The notes: generated from the letters alone by a model not told the origin. Counted from the first letter of the stretch, positions 38,454 to 47,189 are shown. The stretch: DNA of 64,000 nucleotides from Actinomadura spongiicola (GCF_003432485.1 NZ_QVNQ01000003.1:744001-808000); one strand, 5' to 3'. Translations and numbers: made by a program.

Positions 38454-40244
38454 CTAGAGGTTCTCGGAGGCCGCGATGGTCCAGCGGCCGTCCGAGCGTC
38501 GCAGGTGCAGTCGGTGGACGGTGACGCGGTTCTGGTCGGTGCAGCCGCCCTTACAGGCGCCGAGCGTCACCAGCGCCGTCACGCGGTCCGGCCGCCCGGC
38601 CGGGCGCAGGCCGATCTCCACGGGGGTTCCGGACGCGACGGACGGGGCGCGCGTCACGGCGTCCAGCGCCTCGTGTGCCTGCGGGCCGGGCCAGGTCGCG
38701 CCCGTCAGGTCGGCGCGGGGTGAGGCCGCCTTCAGCGAGTACAGGCTGTCGAGCAGCCAGGTGCCGCCCTGCCTGACCATGGTCGCCCGCATCGGGTTCT
38801 GAAGGCGGGTCGGGTCGGCGTCCGCCGCGCGGACCGTTCGCTTGACGTACGACGTGACGACGACCCGGCCGGACGAGGCCGCCACCACGGCCGAGTCGAC
38901 GATCTCCGTGGTGACCGAGCCCTTCTTGGCCTTCACCTCTTCGCGGTACTCGCGGGTGGCGAGCTGCCGGTCGTACTCGGCCCCGTAGCGGGGCGTCGCC
39001 ACGCGGTGCGCGGCCTGTACGTTCTCGTCGAGCGTCACGTGGTCGAAGCTCAGGACCGTCCGGACCGCCTGCGCTGCGGGTTCCACGACCGCCGCCGCCA
39101 CGGCGGGCGGCGCGGCCGAGGCGATGTCCGCCTCCGCGGACTTCTCCGGCGAGCCGTGCGACAGGAGTGCCCACGCCGCGCCGCCCACGCCGAGCACGAG
39201 CAGGGCCGCCGCGGCGGCCGCGACGACGGCGGGCCCGCGGCGGCGCGGCGGGACGGTCGGCGGCGGGCGTCCGGGGCCGAACCCGTCGGAATCCGTCCGG
39301 GGCGGGTGATCGACCCTTCCCACGGTCGGCGGCGCGGGCGACGGCGTCCTCGGGTCGCCCGCGAACCGGGCGCCTGTGCTCAGCGTCCGCTCCTCGCCAC
39401 CGAAGCCGCCCGCCTCGGCCACGTGGACGTTCGCGGCGCCGCCGCCGAGGAGGTCCAGCAGCACCCGCTGCGCCTCCGGGCGCCTCGCCGGGTCCTTGGC
39501 CAGGCACGACGCGACCACGCCGCGCAGCGTCTCCGGCAGCGCCGACAGGTCGGGCTCGTAGTTCAGGATCCGGTGGAACACGGCGGAGATCGTGTCGTTG
39601 CCGAACGGGTGCCGTCCCGTCGCCGCGAACAGCATCGTCGCCGCCCACGTGAACAGGTCCACGCCCGTGCCGAGCTCGGTGTCGTTGACCTGCTCGGGCG
39701 CCATGTACGACGGCGTCCCCATCACGCCGCTGCCCCTCGCCGCCGACGTGCCGACGACACGGGCGATGCCGAAGTCGATGACGCGCGGCCCGTCCGGCCC
39801 CATCAGCACGTTGGACGGTTTGAAGTCGCGGTGCAGGATCCCCGCGCGGTGGATCGCCGCCAGCGCCGTCACGGTCCCGATCGCGAGCCGGTCGAGGTCG
39901 GTGCCGGTCCGCGGGCCCTTCGCGTTCACCAGGCCGCTCAGCGACGGCCCCGGCACGTACTCGCTGACGACGTAGGGTCGGTCACCGGAGACGTCGGCGT
40001 CCAGGACCTGCGCGGTGCAGAACCCCGCCACCCGGCCGATCATGCTCATCTCCCGCTCGAACCGCGCCCGCCACTCCGGGTCACGGCTGAACCGGTCGCG
40101 CAGCAGCTTCACCGCCGCCTGCCCGCCGTCGTCCCGGCGCCCCAGATAGACGACGCTCTGCCCGCCCTCACCGAGCCGGCCGACCAACTCGTACCGCCCG
40201 AGCCGCGCCGGGTCGCCGGGCAGCAGGGGGCCAACGGCCGTCAT
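38454..40244 (-). CDS. Receptor-type serine/threonine protein kinase
   Basis: Hanks-type kinase: glycine loop GEGGQS, Lys46, HRDFKPSN (Asp140) and DFG at 157-159, followed by a Pro-rich juxtamembrane part. One transmembrane helix (about 339-361) leads to an extracellular domain of about 230 residues ending CKGGCTDQNRVTVHRLHLRR, with no PASTA repeats. The HRDFK variant replaces the usual HRDLK. The ATG at 40244 has GGAGGAG. 596 residues. Ligand and substrates unknown; the extracellular part resembles no family I can name. Confidence 0.88.
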   Translation of the reverse strand: MTAVGPLLPGDPARLGRYELVGRLGEGGQSVVYLGRRDDGGQAAVKLLRDRFSRDPEWRARFEREMSMIGRVAGFCTAQVLDADVSGDRPYVVSEYVPGPSLSGLVNAKGPRTGTDLDRLAIGTVTALAAIHRAGILHRDFKPSNVLMGPDGPRVIDFGIARVVGTSAARGSGVMGTPSYMAPEQVNDTELGTGVDLFTWAATMLFAATGRHPFGNDTISAVFHRILNYEPDLSALPETLRGVVASCLAKDPARRPEAQRVLLDLLGGGAANVHVAEAGGFGGEERTLSTGARFAGDPRTPSPAPPTVGRVDHPPRTDSDGFGPGRPPPTVPPRRRGPAVVAAAAAALLVLGVGGAAWALLSHGSPEKSAEADIASAAPPAVAAAVVEPAAQAVRTVLSFDHVTLDENVQAAHRVATPRYGAEYDRQLATREYREEVKAKKGSVTTEIVDSAVVAASSGRVVVTSYVKRTVRAADADPTRLQNPMRATMVRQGGTWLLDSLYSLKAASPRADLTGATWPGPQAHEALDAVTRAPSVASGTPVEIGLRPAGRPDRVTALVTLGACKGGCTDQNRVTVHRLHLRRSDGRWTIAASENL

Positions 40245-40355
40245 GGGAGCTCCTCCGTCGCGTACGAGATCCGCCACGGAACCTGTACCCGCCCGCGCCC
40301 CGCACGGTCACTTACTTTGGTGTCGGGAGTTGTAGGGAGTTGTCGGCTCGTCCGC

Positions 40356-42560
40356 TCAGGTCTTCTCCAGGAAGTCGGCGCGGTCCTCGTCCAGGAGCGA
40401 GGCGAGGACGGTGGCGAGGCCGGGATGTTCGGACAGGTCGGGGTCGGCCTCGACGAGGGCCGTGGCCTCCTCGCGGGCGTCGCGGATCACGTCCTCGTCC
40501 CGTTGCAGGGTGAGCAGCCGGAGGCTGGACGTGCGGCCCGCCTGCGCGGCGCCGAGGACGTCGCCCTCGCGGCGCTGCTCCAGGTCGAGGCGCGACAGCC
40601 GGAACCCGTCGGTGGTGGACGCGACCGCGTCGAGGCGCTCGCGGGCCTTGCTGCCCGGTTCGGCGTCGGTGACCAGGAGGCACAGGCCCTGGAGGGAGCC
40701 GCGCCCGACGCGTCCGCGCAGCTGGTGGAGCTGGGAGACGCCGAACCGGTCCGCGTCCATGATCACCATGACGGTGGCGTTGGGCACGTCAACGCCGACC
40801 TCGATGACCGTGGTGGCGAGCAGGACGTCCAGCTCCCGGCCGGTGAAGCGGCGCATGACCGCGTCCTTCTCGTCGGGGTGCAGCTTGCCGTGCAGCACGC
40901 CGATGCGCAGCCCGGCGAGCAGCTCCTCCAGCTTCGGGAGCACCTCCATGATCCCCAGCGGGGAGCGGCGCCCCTCCCCCGCCTGGGGATCGTCGGACGC
41001 GATGGCGTCGCCCTCGTCGCCCTCCTGCTCGCCGATGCGCGGGCAGACGATGTAGATCTGGCGTCCCTTCGCCGCCTCCTCCTTGATGCGCTCCCATGTC
41101 CGGGCGAGGAACGCGGGCTTCTCGGGCGGCACCACATGGGTCTGGATCTGCGAGCGGCCCGCCGGGAGCTGCCCGAGCACGGACGTCTCCAGGTCGCCGA
41201 ACACCGTCATCGCCACCGTGCGCGGGATCGGCGTCGCGGTCATGACCAGGACGTGCGGGCGCCCGCCGGCGGTCTTCTCGCGCAGCGCGTCCCGCTGCTC
41301 GACGCCGAACCGGTGCTGCTCGTCCACGACGACGAGGCCGAGGTCGGCGAACTGGACGCTCTCCTGGAGGAGCGCGTGGGTGCCGACGACGATCCCGGCG
41401 GCGCCGGACGCCGCGTCCAGCAGCGCCTCCTTGCGCGCCTTCGCCCCCTGCGACCCGGTGAGCAGCGCCACCCGGGTCGCGTTCTCGGCGCCGCCGATCT
41501 GCCCGGCCTGGGCGAGGTCGCCGAGCATTCCGGTGATCGACCGGTGGTGCTGCTGGGCGAGGACCTCGGTGGGCGCCAGCAGGGCCGCCTGGCCCCCGCC
41601 GTCCACCACCTGCAACATCGCCCGCAGCGCGACGACCGTCTTCCCGGCGCCGACGTCGCCCTGGAGGAGGCGGTGCATGGGGTGTTCGAGGGCGAGGTCG
41701 GCGGCGATCTCGTCGCCGACCTGCCGCTGGCCCTCGGTGAGCTCGAACGGCAGGCGCGCGTCGAACTCCGCCTGGACGCCGCCGAAGGACGGTGGGCGCG
41801 GCGTGGCCGGGAGCGCGGCGGCGGCGCGGCGGCGCTGCGCCAGGGCGACCTGGATCACGAACGCCTCGTCCCACTTCAGGCGCTTGCGCGCACGGCCCAG
41901 CTCGTCCCAGCCGCGCGGTCGGTGGATGCCCTCGTACGCCGCGCGCAGGCCGATCAGGTCACGGCGGCGCAGCAGTTCCTCGGGCATCGGGTCGGCGGGC
42001 AGGCTCAGCTGGTCGAGGACGGTGCCGACCGACGTGCCGATCGTCTCGATCGGCAGGGCCTTGGTCGACGGATAGATCGGGATGATCTCGTCGGCCCACT
42101 CCTGCGCGGCCTGCTCGGCGGCGCCCTTCTCGTGGACGACCTTGTACTGCGGGTGGGCGAGCTGCCGGACCGCCCTGCCGCTCCGCGGCCGATAGGTGCT
42201 GATCTTCCCGGCGAACAGGCCGCGGGTGCCGGGCGCCAGTTCCTTCTCCGGACGGTAGGAGCCCTTGCGCCCGAAGAAGCTGAGCTGGAGCAGCCCGGTC
42301 CCGTCGGTGACGGTGATCTCCAGGACGTAGCCGGGGTTGCGGGTGAGGGTGCGGCCCTGGACCTTCACGACCTCCGCCATGACGGTGACGTGCTCGCCGT
42401 CCTCCAGGCTGCTGAGCTGCGTCAACTCGCCGCGGTGCGCGTAGCGGCGCGGGTAGTGGTGCAGGAGGTCGCCGACGGTGTGCAGGTCGAGGCCCTTCTC
42501 CAGGACCTTGGCCGTCTTGTCGCCGAGGACCTTGCGCAACGGCTCGTCGAGGTTCGCCAC
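40356..42560 (-). CDS. recG: ATP-dependent DNA helicase RecG
   Basis: Branch-migration helicase that rescues stalled forks. It has the N-terminal wedge/OB domain (VTVMAEVVKVQGRTL), Walker A GDVGAGKTVVALRAM, DEQH box in VVVDEQHRFG and the C-terminal TRG-like region (QLHQLRGRVGRG). The 734-residue length is normal. The Lys/Gln-rich insertion EQEGDEGDAIASDDPQAGEG between motor lobes is specific to actinobacteria. Divergent from rpmB. Confidence 0.95.
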   Translation of the reverse strand: MANLDEPLRKVLGDKTAKVLEKGLDLHTVGDLLHHYPRRYAHRGELTQLSSLEDGEHVTVMAEVVKVQGRTLTRNPGYVLEITVTDGTGLLQLSFFGRKGSYRPEKELAPGTRGLFAGKISTYRPRSGRAVRQLAHPQYKVVHEKGAAEQAAQEWADEIIPIYPSTKALPIETIGTSVGTVLDQLSLPADPMPEELLRRRDLIGLRAAYEGIHRPRGWDELGRARKRLKWDEAFVIQVALAQRRRAAAALPATPRPPSFGGVQAEFDARLPFELTEGQRQVGDEIAADLALEHPMHRLLQGDVGAGKTVVALRAMLQVVDGGGQAALLAPTEVLAQQHHRSITGMLGDLAQAGQIGGAENATRVALLTGSQGAKARKEALLDAASGAAGIVVGTHALLQESVQFADLGLVVVDEQHRFGVEQRDALREKTAGGRPHVLVMTATPIPRTVAMTVFGDLETSVLGQLPAGRSQIQTHVVPPEKPAFLARTWERIKEEAAKGRQIYIVCPRIGEQEGDEGDAIASDDPQAGEGRRSPLGIMEVLPKLEELLAGLRIGVLHGKLHPDEKDAVMRRFTGRELDVLLATTVIEVGVDVPNATVMVIMDADRFGVSQLHQLRGRVGRGSLQGLCLLVTDAEPGSKARERLDAVASTTDGFRLSRLDLEQRREGDVLGAAQAGRTSSLRLLTLQRDEDVIRDAREEATALVEADPDLSEHPGLATVLASLLDEDRADFLEKT

Positions 42561-42786
42561 GCTGTCTTTTCTAGCCGATGGGCCCGACGGGCATCACGTG
42601 ATGCCGTCGAGCCGCGCCCGGTCGCCCGTCCGGCGGGCTGATTCGCCTCCTCGGCGGGCTGTCGGCTACTCTGATCCGTGCGCCTCGTCCGAGGTGTTCG
42701 TCAGTGAGCACCCATGATGCCCGTCCCGCCCGCGGCGGTGTCCGGGTGGCGCTCCGGTCAGAGTTTCGACACCACTTGGAGTTTCC

Positions 42787-42981
42787 GTGGCTTCCGTCTG
42801 CGACGTCTGCGGCAAGGGACCCGGTTTCGGCATGCGCGTCTCCCACTCGCACCGCCGCACCCCGCGCCGCTGGAACCCCAACATCCAGCGGGTGCGCGCC
42901 GTCGTGAACGGCAGCACCAAGCGGATCAACGCCTGCACCTCCTGCATCAAGGCCGGGAAGGTCGCCAAGCCGACCGTCTGA
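42787..42981 (+). CDS. rpmB: 50S ribosomal protein L28
   Basis: 64-residue L28: ASVCDVCGKGPGFGMRVSHS and RRWNPNIQRVRAVVNG with CxxC near both ends (CDVC, CTSC), i.e. the zinc-binding form. The GTG at 42787 has a TTGGAG ribosome site. It stands alone, divergent from recG, and has its own terminator; a second zinc-independent L28 is common elsewhere in such genomes under Zur control. Confidence 0.94.
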   Translation: MASVCDVCGKGPGFGMRVSHSHRRTPRRWNPNIQRVRAVVNGSTKRINACTSCIKAGKVAKPTV

Positions 42982-42996
42982 ACGCGCCTGGATCGC

Positions 42997-43027
42997 ACCG
43001 GCTCATCGGGACGCCCGATGGGCCGGT
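42997..43027. terminator. Terminator of rpmB (convergent with thiD)
   Basis: ACCGGC and GCCGGT outer arms with CATCGGG/CCCGATG inner arms, loop ACG; a TTT follows on the plus strand. Between the converging rpmB and thiD genes, so it may serve both. Confidence 0.85.
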
Positions 43028-43054
43028 TTCGGTGTGCGCGGGATCGATGCCGGG

Positions 43055-43876
43055 TCAGGCGCGGTGGCGCCAGCCGTGGTCGACCGGGCCGATCCCCGCG
43101 CCGAGCGGGAAGCCCGCCGCGATCGCGCCCGTCACGTACTCCTTCGCCTTCGCCACCGCCGCCGGGACGTCCTCACCGAGCGCCAGATGCGACGCGATCG
43201 CGGACGCGAGCGTGCATCCGGTGCCGTGGGTGTGCCGGTTGTCGTGCCGGGGCGCGGTGAACCGGTACTCGCGCTCCCCGTCGAACAGCAGGTCGGCGGG
43301 CTCGCCCGGCAGGTGCCCGCCCTTGATCAGCACCCATGCGGGGCCGAGCGCCCGGACGGCCTCCGCCGCCTCGCGCAGCCCCGTCTCGTCCACGACCTTG
43401 ACGCCGGTGAGCAGCTCCACCTCGTACAGGTTGGGCGTCGCGACGGTCGCGACGGGCAGCAGCGCCGAGCGGACGGCGTGGACGGCGTCGGGCGCGAGCA
43501 GCGCGTCGCCGTGCTTGGACACCCCGACCGGGTCGACGACGGCGGGCGCGTCGCAGGCGGCGAGGGCCTCGGCGACGGTCTCGACGAGGACCGTGGACGC
43601 GAGCATCCCCGTCTTGACCGCGTGGACGCCGATGTCGGACAGGACGGAGTCGAGCTGGGCGCGCACCGCCTCCGCCGGCAGCTCCCAGTAGCCCTGGACG
43701 CCGAGGGAGTTCTGCGCGGTGACGGCGGCGACGACGCTCATCCCGTGGACGCCGAGCGCGAGCATGGTCTTCAGGTCGGCCTGGATGCCGGCGCCGCCAC
43801 CGGAGTCGGAACCCGCGACGGTGAGCACGAGCGGCGGGGTCCGGGGCGTGGACGGGGAGGGCGTCATGCCGTCCAC
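43055..43876 (-). CDS. thiD: Hydroxymethylpyrimidine/phosphomethylpyrimidine kinase
   Basis: Two-step kinase of the thiamine pyrimidine branch. Ribokinase fold: [17 protein letters not shown] near the start and [17 protein letters not shown] near the end, with the anion-hole glycines. The start could be GTG 43876 or ATG 43867. 273 residues. thiL lies about 1 kb upstream on the same strand, past the CBM-like gene, suggesting a dispersed thiamine group. Confidence 0.95.
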   Translation of the reverse strand: MDGMTPSPSTPRTPPLVLTVAGSDSGGGAGIQADLKTMLALGVHGMSVVAAVTAQNSLGVQGYWELPAEAVRAQLDSVLSDIGVHAVKTGMLASTVLVETVAEALAACDAPAVVDPVGVSKHGDALLAPDAVHAVRSALLPVATVATPNLYEVELLTGVKVVDETGLREAAEAVRALGPAWVLIKGGHLPGEPADLLFDGEREYRFTAPRHDNRHTHGTGCTLASAIASHLALGEDVPAAVAKAKEYVTGAIAAGFPLGAGIGPVDHGWRHRA

Positions 43877-43904
43877 TGTAAAGGTTCGCGGAACCGCGAC
43901 GATC

Positions 43905-44819
43905 TCAGACCATCACGCAGGGCTGGCCGTTGAGGATGCAGGTGGCGGGCCTGCTCGCGGTGCCCCGCGCGGCGAACACGATCCGCACCTTCGCGCCGGG
44001 GGCGATCGCGGTACGGCCCCGAATGTGGGCGATCTTGCCCTTCCTGACGACGGTGGCTCCCTTGACGGCGGTGACGGACGCGCCGGAGATCCTGAACGCC
44101 AGCGCCCATCTCGTGATGGGCCGCGCGCCCTTGTTGGCGATCGTGGCGGTCGCCTTGAAGCCGTCCGGGGACTTGGACGCGACCTTGAACGCGATGATGA
44201 GGCCGTCGGATCGGCCCTCGCCGCCGCGGCTGGCGCGCTCGCCCTCGTTCCGCTGGGAGACCGGGTTGTCACGGGGGCTGTTCTGGGTGCTCTCGCTCGG
44301 CGCGCCGCCCGCGAAGTTGAGGGCGATCTGCTGCGTGCTCAGCGCGTAGGCCACGATCCCGACCGCGATGACGAGCGCGACGATCGGCAGCAGCGGGACG
44401 GGCAGCATCGAAAGGAACTTGAACGGCCCCTTCGAGCCGGACTTCTTACGGGGACCGTCCTCGGGACCGGGCGGCTCCGGCGACCAGAGGTCCGGTGAGC
44501 CGAACGGGTCGTCGGGCGCGAACGGGTCGTCGGGCGCGAAGGCGGGATAGGAGCCGGGAGCGCCTGGGTAGTCGCCGGGATAGTCCCCGGGGAGGGGATC
44601 GAACAGATGCTGGTCCGGTGGCCCGTGCGTCCATTCCGCGTCGGGAGGCGGACCTGTCGACGCCCGGTCGTGCGGGGACACGTAGACGCGGTCGTCGGTC
44701 GGTCCGGAGAAATCGTCGAAGGTGGGGTCCGGGAGAGCGTCGTAGAACGACCCGTAGGTCGCGCCGCGATCCGGTACGGGTCCGTCGTCCGGTCGTTCGC
44801 GCCTGGTGTGTCGTCCCAT
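43905..44819 (-). CDS. Membrane-anchored protein with CBM2-like extracellular domain
   Basis: Acidic, Pro/Asp-rich cytoplasmic half with small repeats ([22 protein letters not shown]), one transmembrane helix (about 138-160), a disordered linker, and a C-terminal beta-sandwich (about 205-304). The latter has [11 protein letters not shown], typical of type-2 carbohydrate-binding modules. A Cys pair at the end (CILNGQPC) could form a disulphide. No catalytic domain is present, so it may bind wall glycans or act as a sensor. Located between thiL and thiD without overlap. Confidence 0.65.
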   Translation of the reverse strand: MGRHTRRERPDDGPVPDRGATYGSFYDALPDPTFDDFSGPTDDRVYVSPHDRASTGPPPDAEWTHGPPDQHLFDPLPGDYPGDYPGAPGSYPAFAPDDPFAPDDPFGSPDLWSPEPPGPEDGPRKKSGSKGPFKFLSMLPVPLLPIVALVIAVGIVAYALSTQQIALNFAGGAPSESTQNSPRDNPVSQRNEGERASRGGEGRSDGLIIAFKVASKSPDGFKATATIANKGARPITRWALAFRISGASVTAVKGATVVRKGKIAHIRGRTAIAPGAKVRIVFAARGTASRPATCILNGQPCVMV

Positions 44820-44919
44820 CCCATTCCTCTTCGATCACAGGATGTATACCAAACCCGTACCAACCATGCCTACAAGACTCGTCAACTGGTCGGGGTGAGG
44901 AGGTTGAGCGAATACCGCC

Positions 44920-45840
44920 TCACGTCGGGAAATGGTCCCAGGCGCCGGTCGGTGGCTCGCGTCCGTCCACGACCACGCCCGCCCCTTCGGCCACGGTCCC
45001 GATGACGGTCCAGGACGGGGGCGGAACGGTGTCCGGGGGGAACGTCGCGGCGAACGCGTGGTCCTCCCCTCCGGTGAGGGCGTGCCGCAACCCGTCCGGT
45101 CCGAGGATCTCCGGGACGGGCACGCGGGAGGACTCGACCTCGATGCGGACGCCGCTCGCGTCCGCGATGTGTCCGAGGTCCTGGACGAGCCCGTCGCTCA
45201 CGTCCAGCAGCGCGGTGGCGCCGTGCGAACGGGCCTCCTCCCCCGCCCGGTACGGCGGTTCGGGACGGCGATGCGCCGCGATCAGCTCGGCGGGCCCGGC
45301 GCGGCCCCCGGTGAGCAGCGCCAGCCCGGCGGCGGCGTGGCCGAGCCGTCCGCGGACCGCGACGACGTCGCCGGGACGCGCCCCGGACCGGGTGAGCGGA
45401 GCCGCGCCGCCGAGGTCGCCGAGCGCGGTGACCGCGAGCGTGACGGCGGGCGCGGCGACGACGTCGCCGCCCGCGACGGACGCGCCCGCCGCGCGGCACT
45501 CGTCCGCGAGGCCGTCGTAGAGCCGTTCGGCCCAGTCCGAGTCGGTGCCGGGCGGGGCCGCGAAGCCCACCAGGAGGGCCGTGGGGCGGGCGCCCATCGC
45601 GACGACGTCGGCGAGGTTCTGCGCGGCGGCCTTGCGCCCGATGTCGTAGGGGCCCGACCAGTCGAGGCGGAAATGGCGGCCCTCCACGAGCAGGTCGGTG
45701 GTGGCCACGACGCGTCCGTCCGGGGCGGCGATCACGGCGGCGTCGTCGCCGGGGCCGAGCCGCACGTCCGGTCCCGGTGCGAGCCGCCGCGTCAGCCGGG
45801 CGATCAGCGCGAACTCGCCCAGTTCGCCGATCGTTCCCAT
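44920..45840 (-). CDS. thiL: Thiamine-monophosphate kinase
   Basis: Final step of thiamine diphosphate synthesis. The AIR-synthase-like fold shows GELGEFALIARLTRRL, then LGPGDDAAVIA with the metal-binding Asp pair, NLADVVAMGARP, and a late LLDVSDGLVQDLG. The ATG at 45840 has a GGGGGGCGG ribosome site. 306 residues. Divergent from the AsnC-like gene and DUF3515, the usual actinobacterial arrangement. Confidence 0.95.
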   Translation of the reverse strand: MGTIGELGEFALIARLTRRLAPGPDVRLGPGDDAAVIAAPDGRVVATTDLLVEGRHFRLDWSGPYDIGRKAAAQNLADVVAMGARPTALLVGFAAPPGTDSDWAERLYDGLADECRAAGASVAGGDVVAAPAVTLAVTALGDLGGAAPLTRSGARPGDVVAVRGRLGHAAAGLALLTGGRAGPAELIAAHRRPEPPYRAGEEARSHGATALLDVSDGLVQDLGHIADASGVRIEVESSRVPVPEILGPDGLRHALTGGEDHAFAATFPPDTVPPPSWTVIGTVAEGAGVVVDGREPPTGAWDHFPT

Positions 45841-45970
45841 CCGCCCCCCGCGTTTAGATCGTTCCGTATGCGACTGATCGCGGCACGTGCACCCCCCGGA
45901 CACCCGTGGCGGCGCGTAACACGATACGGTGAACCGTCCGACGGTTGATTCTCCGCCCGGGGAGGACGTG

Positions 45971-46204
45971 ATGGTGCAGGCCTACATCCTCATCCAGACC
46001 GAAGTCGGCAAGGCCGCCGAGGTGGCAAGCCATATCTCCGGCATCACGGGCGTCACTCTGGCGGAGGACGTCACCGGCCCCTACGACGTGATCGTCCGAG
46101 CGGAGGCGCGCAATGTCGACGAGCTCGGCAAGCTCGTCGTCGCCCAGATCCAGACGGTCGATGGCATCACCCGGACCCTCACCTGCCCGATTGTTCACAT
46201 CTAA
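45971..46204 (+). CDS. Stand-alone AsnC/Lrp-type ligand-binding domain protein
   Basis: 77-residue protein consisting only of the RAM domain of Lrp/AsnC regulators (MVQAYILIQTEVGKAAEVAS, VTGPYDVIVRAEARNVDELG, ending TCPIVHI). It has no helix-turn-helix, so it does not bind DNA alone; such proteins may oligomerise with full-length Lrp or sense amino acids. The ATG has GGAGG five bases upstream. Next to DUF3515 and thiL as in related genomes. Confidence 0.9.
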   Translation: MVQAYILIQTEVGKAAEVASHISGITGVTLAEDVTGPYDVIVRAEARNVDELGKLVVAQIQTVDGITRTLTCPIVHI

Positions 46205-46655
46205 GCGGTTCGTCGCGGTCCTCGCCGCGGGACTCGTCCCGCTGCTCGCCGGGTGCGGCGACGGCGCCGTCCAGGTGCCCGTCCCGAAGCCGGACGCGGC
46301 CGTGCGGCGCCTGTGCCAGGGGCTGCGGCTCCCCGAGAAGGTGCACGGACAGCAGCGCCGCGACACCACGCCGGAGACGCCCCTCACCGCCGCCTGGGGA
46401 TCGCCCCCGATCGCGCTGCGCTGCGGCGTCCCCCGTCCCCCGTCGCTGAGGCCGATGTCCGACCTGGTGGAGATCAACGGGGTCAACTGGTTCGGCCATC
46501 CCGCCGACCGGCCGGTCACCTTCGTCGCCGTGTCGCGGCAGGCCTATGTCGAGGTGACGGTGCCGCCCAAGTACAACCCGGCCGGGGACGTGTTGATCGA
46601 ACTCGGCCCGCTGATCCAGGCGACGATCCCCCCGAAACCCGAAGGCCAGATCTGA
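46191..46655 (+). CDS. DUF3515 family lipoprotein
   Basis: Conserved actinobacterial protein of unknown function. From a TTG at 46191 the product begins LFTSKRFVAVLAAGLVPLLAGCGD, a lipoprotein signal with the lipobox LAGC. The mature part contains the family pattern with VEINGVNWF and VEVTVPPKYNPAGDVLIELG. The start overlaps the AsnC-like gene by 14 bases; ATG 46161 is an alternative start that would lengthen the signal peptide. 154 residues from the TTG. Confidence 0.8.
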   Translation: MFTSKRFVAVLAAGLVPLLAGCGDGAVQVPVPKPDAAVRRLCQGLRLPEKVHGQQRRDTTPETPLTAAWGSPPIALRCGVPRPPSLRPMSDLVEINGVNWFGHPADRPVTFVAVSRQAYVEVTVPPKYNPAGDVLIELGPLIQATIPPKPEGQI

Positions 46656-46707
46656 TCGCGGTCACGGCGGCGGGTCATGGCGGCGGGTCGCGACGCGCGG
46701 TGTTCGG

Positions 46708-46791
46708 TGGGGCGGGTGGGATTCGAACCCACTCAGTCGGCGACACCTGGGTTACAGCCAGGCTCGACTCTCCGAACGTCGACGCCGCCCC
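46708..46791 (-). tRNA. tRNA-Tyr (GTA), atypical core
   Basis: 84 nt. The acceptor GGGGCGG pairs with CCGCCCC; the T arm GTGGG-TTCGAAT-CCCAC is perfect; the anticodon arm CCTGG-CTGTAAC-CCAGG gives GTA. A 13-nt variable arm with a GTC/GAC stem makes it class II, as expected for bacterial Tyr. Unusual points: position 8 is C instead of the near-universal U, and the D arm is a five-pair stem TCGAC/GTCGA. The discriminator is A, then CCG rather than an encoded CCA. Confidence 0.8.
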
Positions 46792-46818
46792 TCGAACGGC
46801 GGCCTCCCGGCCGCGTCG

Positions 46819-46891
46819 TACCTCCGGAGGGATTCGAACCCCCAGCGCACAGCACCTCATGCTGCCGTCTCTGCCGTTGGACTACGGAGGC
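46819..46891 (-). tRNA. tRNA with anticodon GAG (Leu), atypical class I
   Basis: 73 nt. The acceptor GCCTCCG pairs with CGGAGGT, with G1-U72 at the end. The D arm is GTC-CAACGGCAGA-GAC; the anticodon arm GCAGC-ATGAGGT-GCTGT gives GAG (leucine, CUC). The variable loop is only five bases (GCGCT) and the T arm is GGGGG-TTCGAAT-CCCTC. Bacterial tRNA-Leu is class II with a long variable arm, so this is not an ordinary tRNA-Leu. A73. Five bases separate it from the upstream tRNA, implying one transcript. Confidence 0.75.
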
Positions 46892-46896
46892 GTGCG

Positions 46897-46969
46897 TACG
46901 GCTCCCGGGATTCGAACCCGGAACATCCACTTCCTGAAAGTGGCCTCTCTGCCATTGGAGTAGAGCCGC
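46897..46969 (-). tRNA. tRNA with anticodon CAG (Leu), atypical class I
   Basis: 73 nt. The acceptor GCGGCTC pairs with GAGCCGT, again with G1-U72. The D arm CTC-CAATGGCAGA-GAG closely resembles that of its neighbour; the anticodon arm CCACT-TTCAGGA-AGTGG gives CAG (leucine, CUG). The short variable loop is ATGTT, the T arm CCGGG-TTCGAAT-CCCGG, discriminator A. T8 and A9 are normal. With the GAG tRNA it forms a related pair lacking the long variable arm. Identity of the attached amino acid cannot be told from sequence. Confidence 0.75.
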
Positions 46970-47020
46970 ATGACATCTCGCGAGGGCGGCGTCACTCGCG
47001 GCGGCTCGGCCGGAGAATCG

Positions 47021-47095
47021 TCAGGAGACGGGATACCGGCCGGGGCGGGCGTGCGACGCCGAGGGCAGTCGTAGGCGGTACTGCTCCAAAGCCAT
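47021..47095 (-). CDS. Possible 24-residue small protein upstream of the tRNA genes
   Basis: ATG (47095-47093) preceded by GAGGAGGACC at proper distance, encoding MALEQYRLRLPSASHARPGR plus four residues, then TGA. The ribosome site is as strong as any in the window. It lies about 50 bases before the first tRNA on the same strand. No resemblance to known peptides; it could be a real micro-protein, a leader peptide or chance. Confidence 0.4.
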   Translation of the reverse strand: MALEQYRLRLPSASHARPGRYPVS

Positions 47096-47189
47096 GGCCG
47101 GTCCTCCTCTCGGAAGCCTCGTGTCTCGGACGGGCTGACGTCCTCTACGGTGCCACCGTCGCCGAACCCGCCGCAACGCGTTTTCCGCG

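Noticed and set aside
39006-42641. Plus-strand frame of over 1200 codons opposite the kinase and recG
   Set aside because: Same shadow effect; the minus-strand genes have clear domains and ribosome sites.
43055-45840. TPP riboswitch near thiD or thiL
   Set aside because: No CUGAGA/ACCUGA-type conserved elements were found upstream of either gene.
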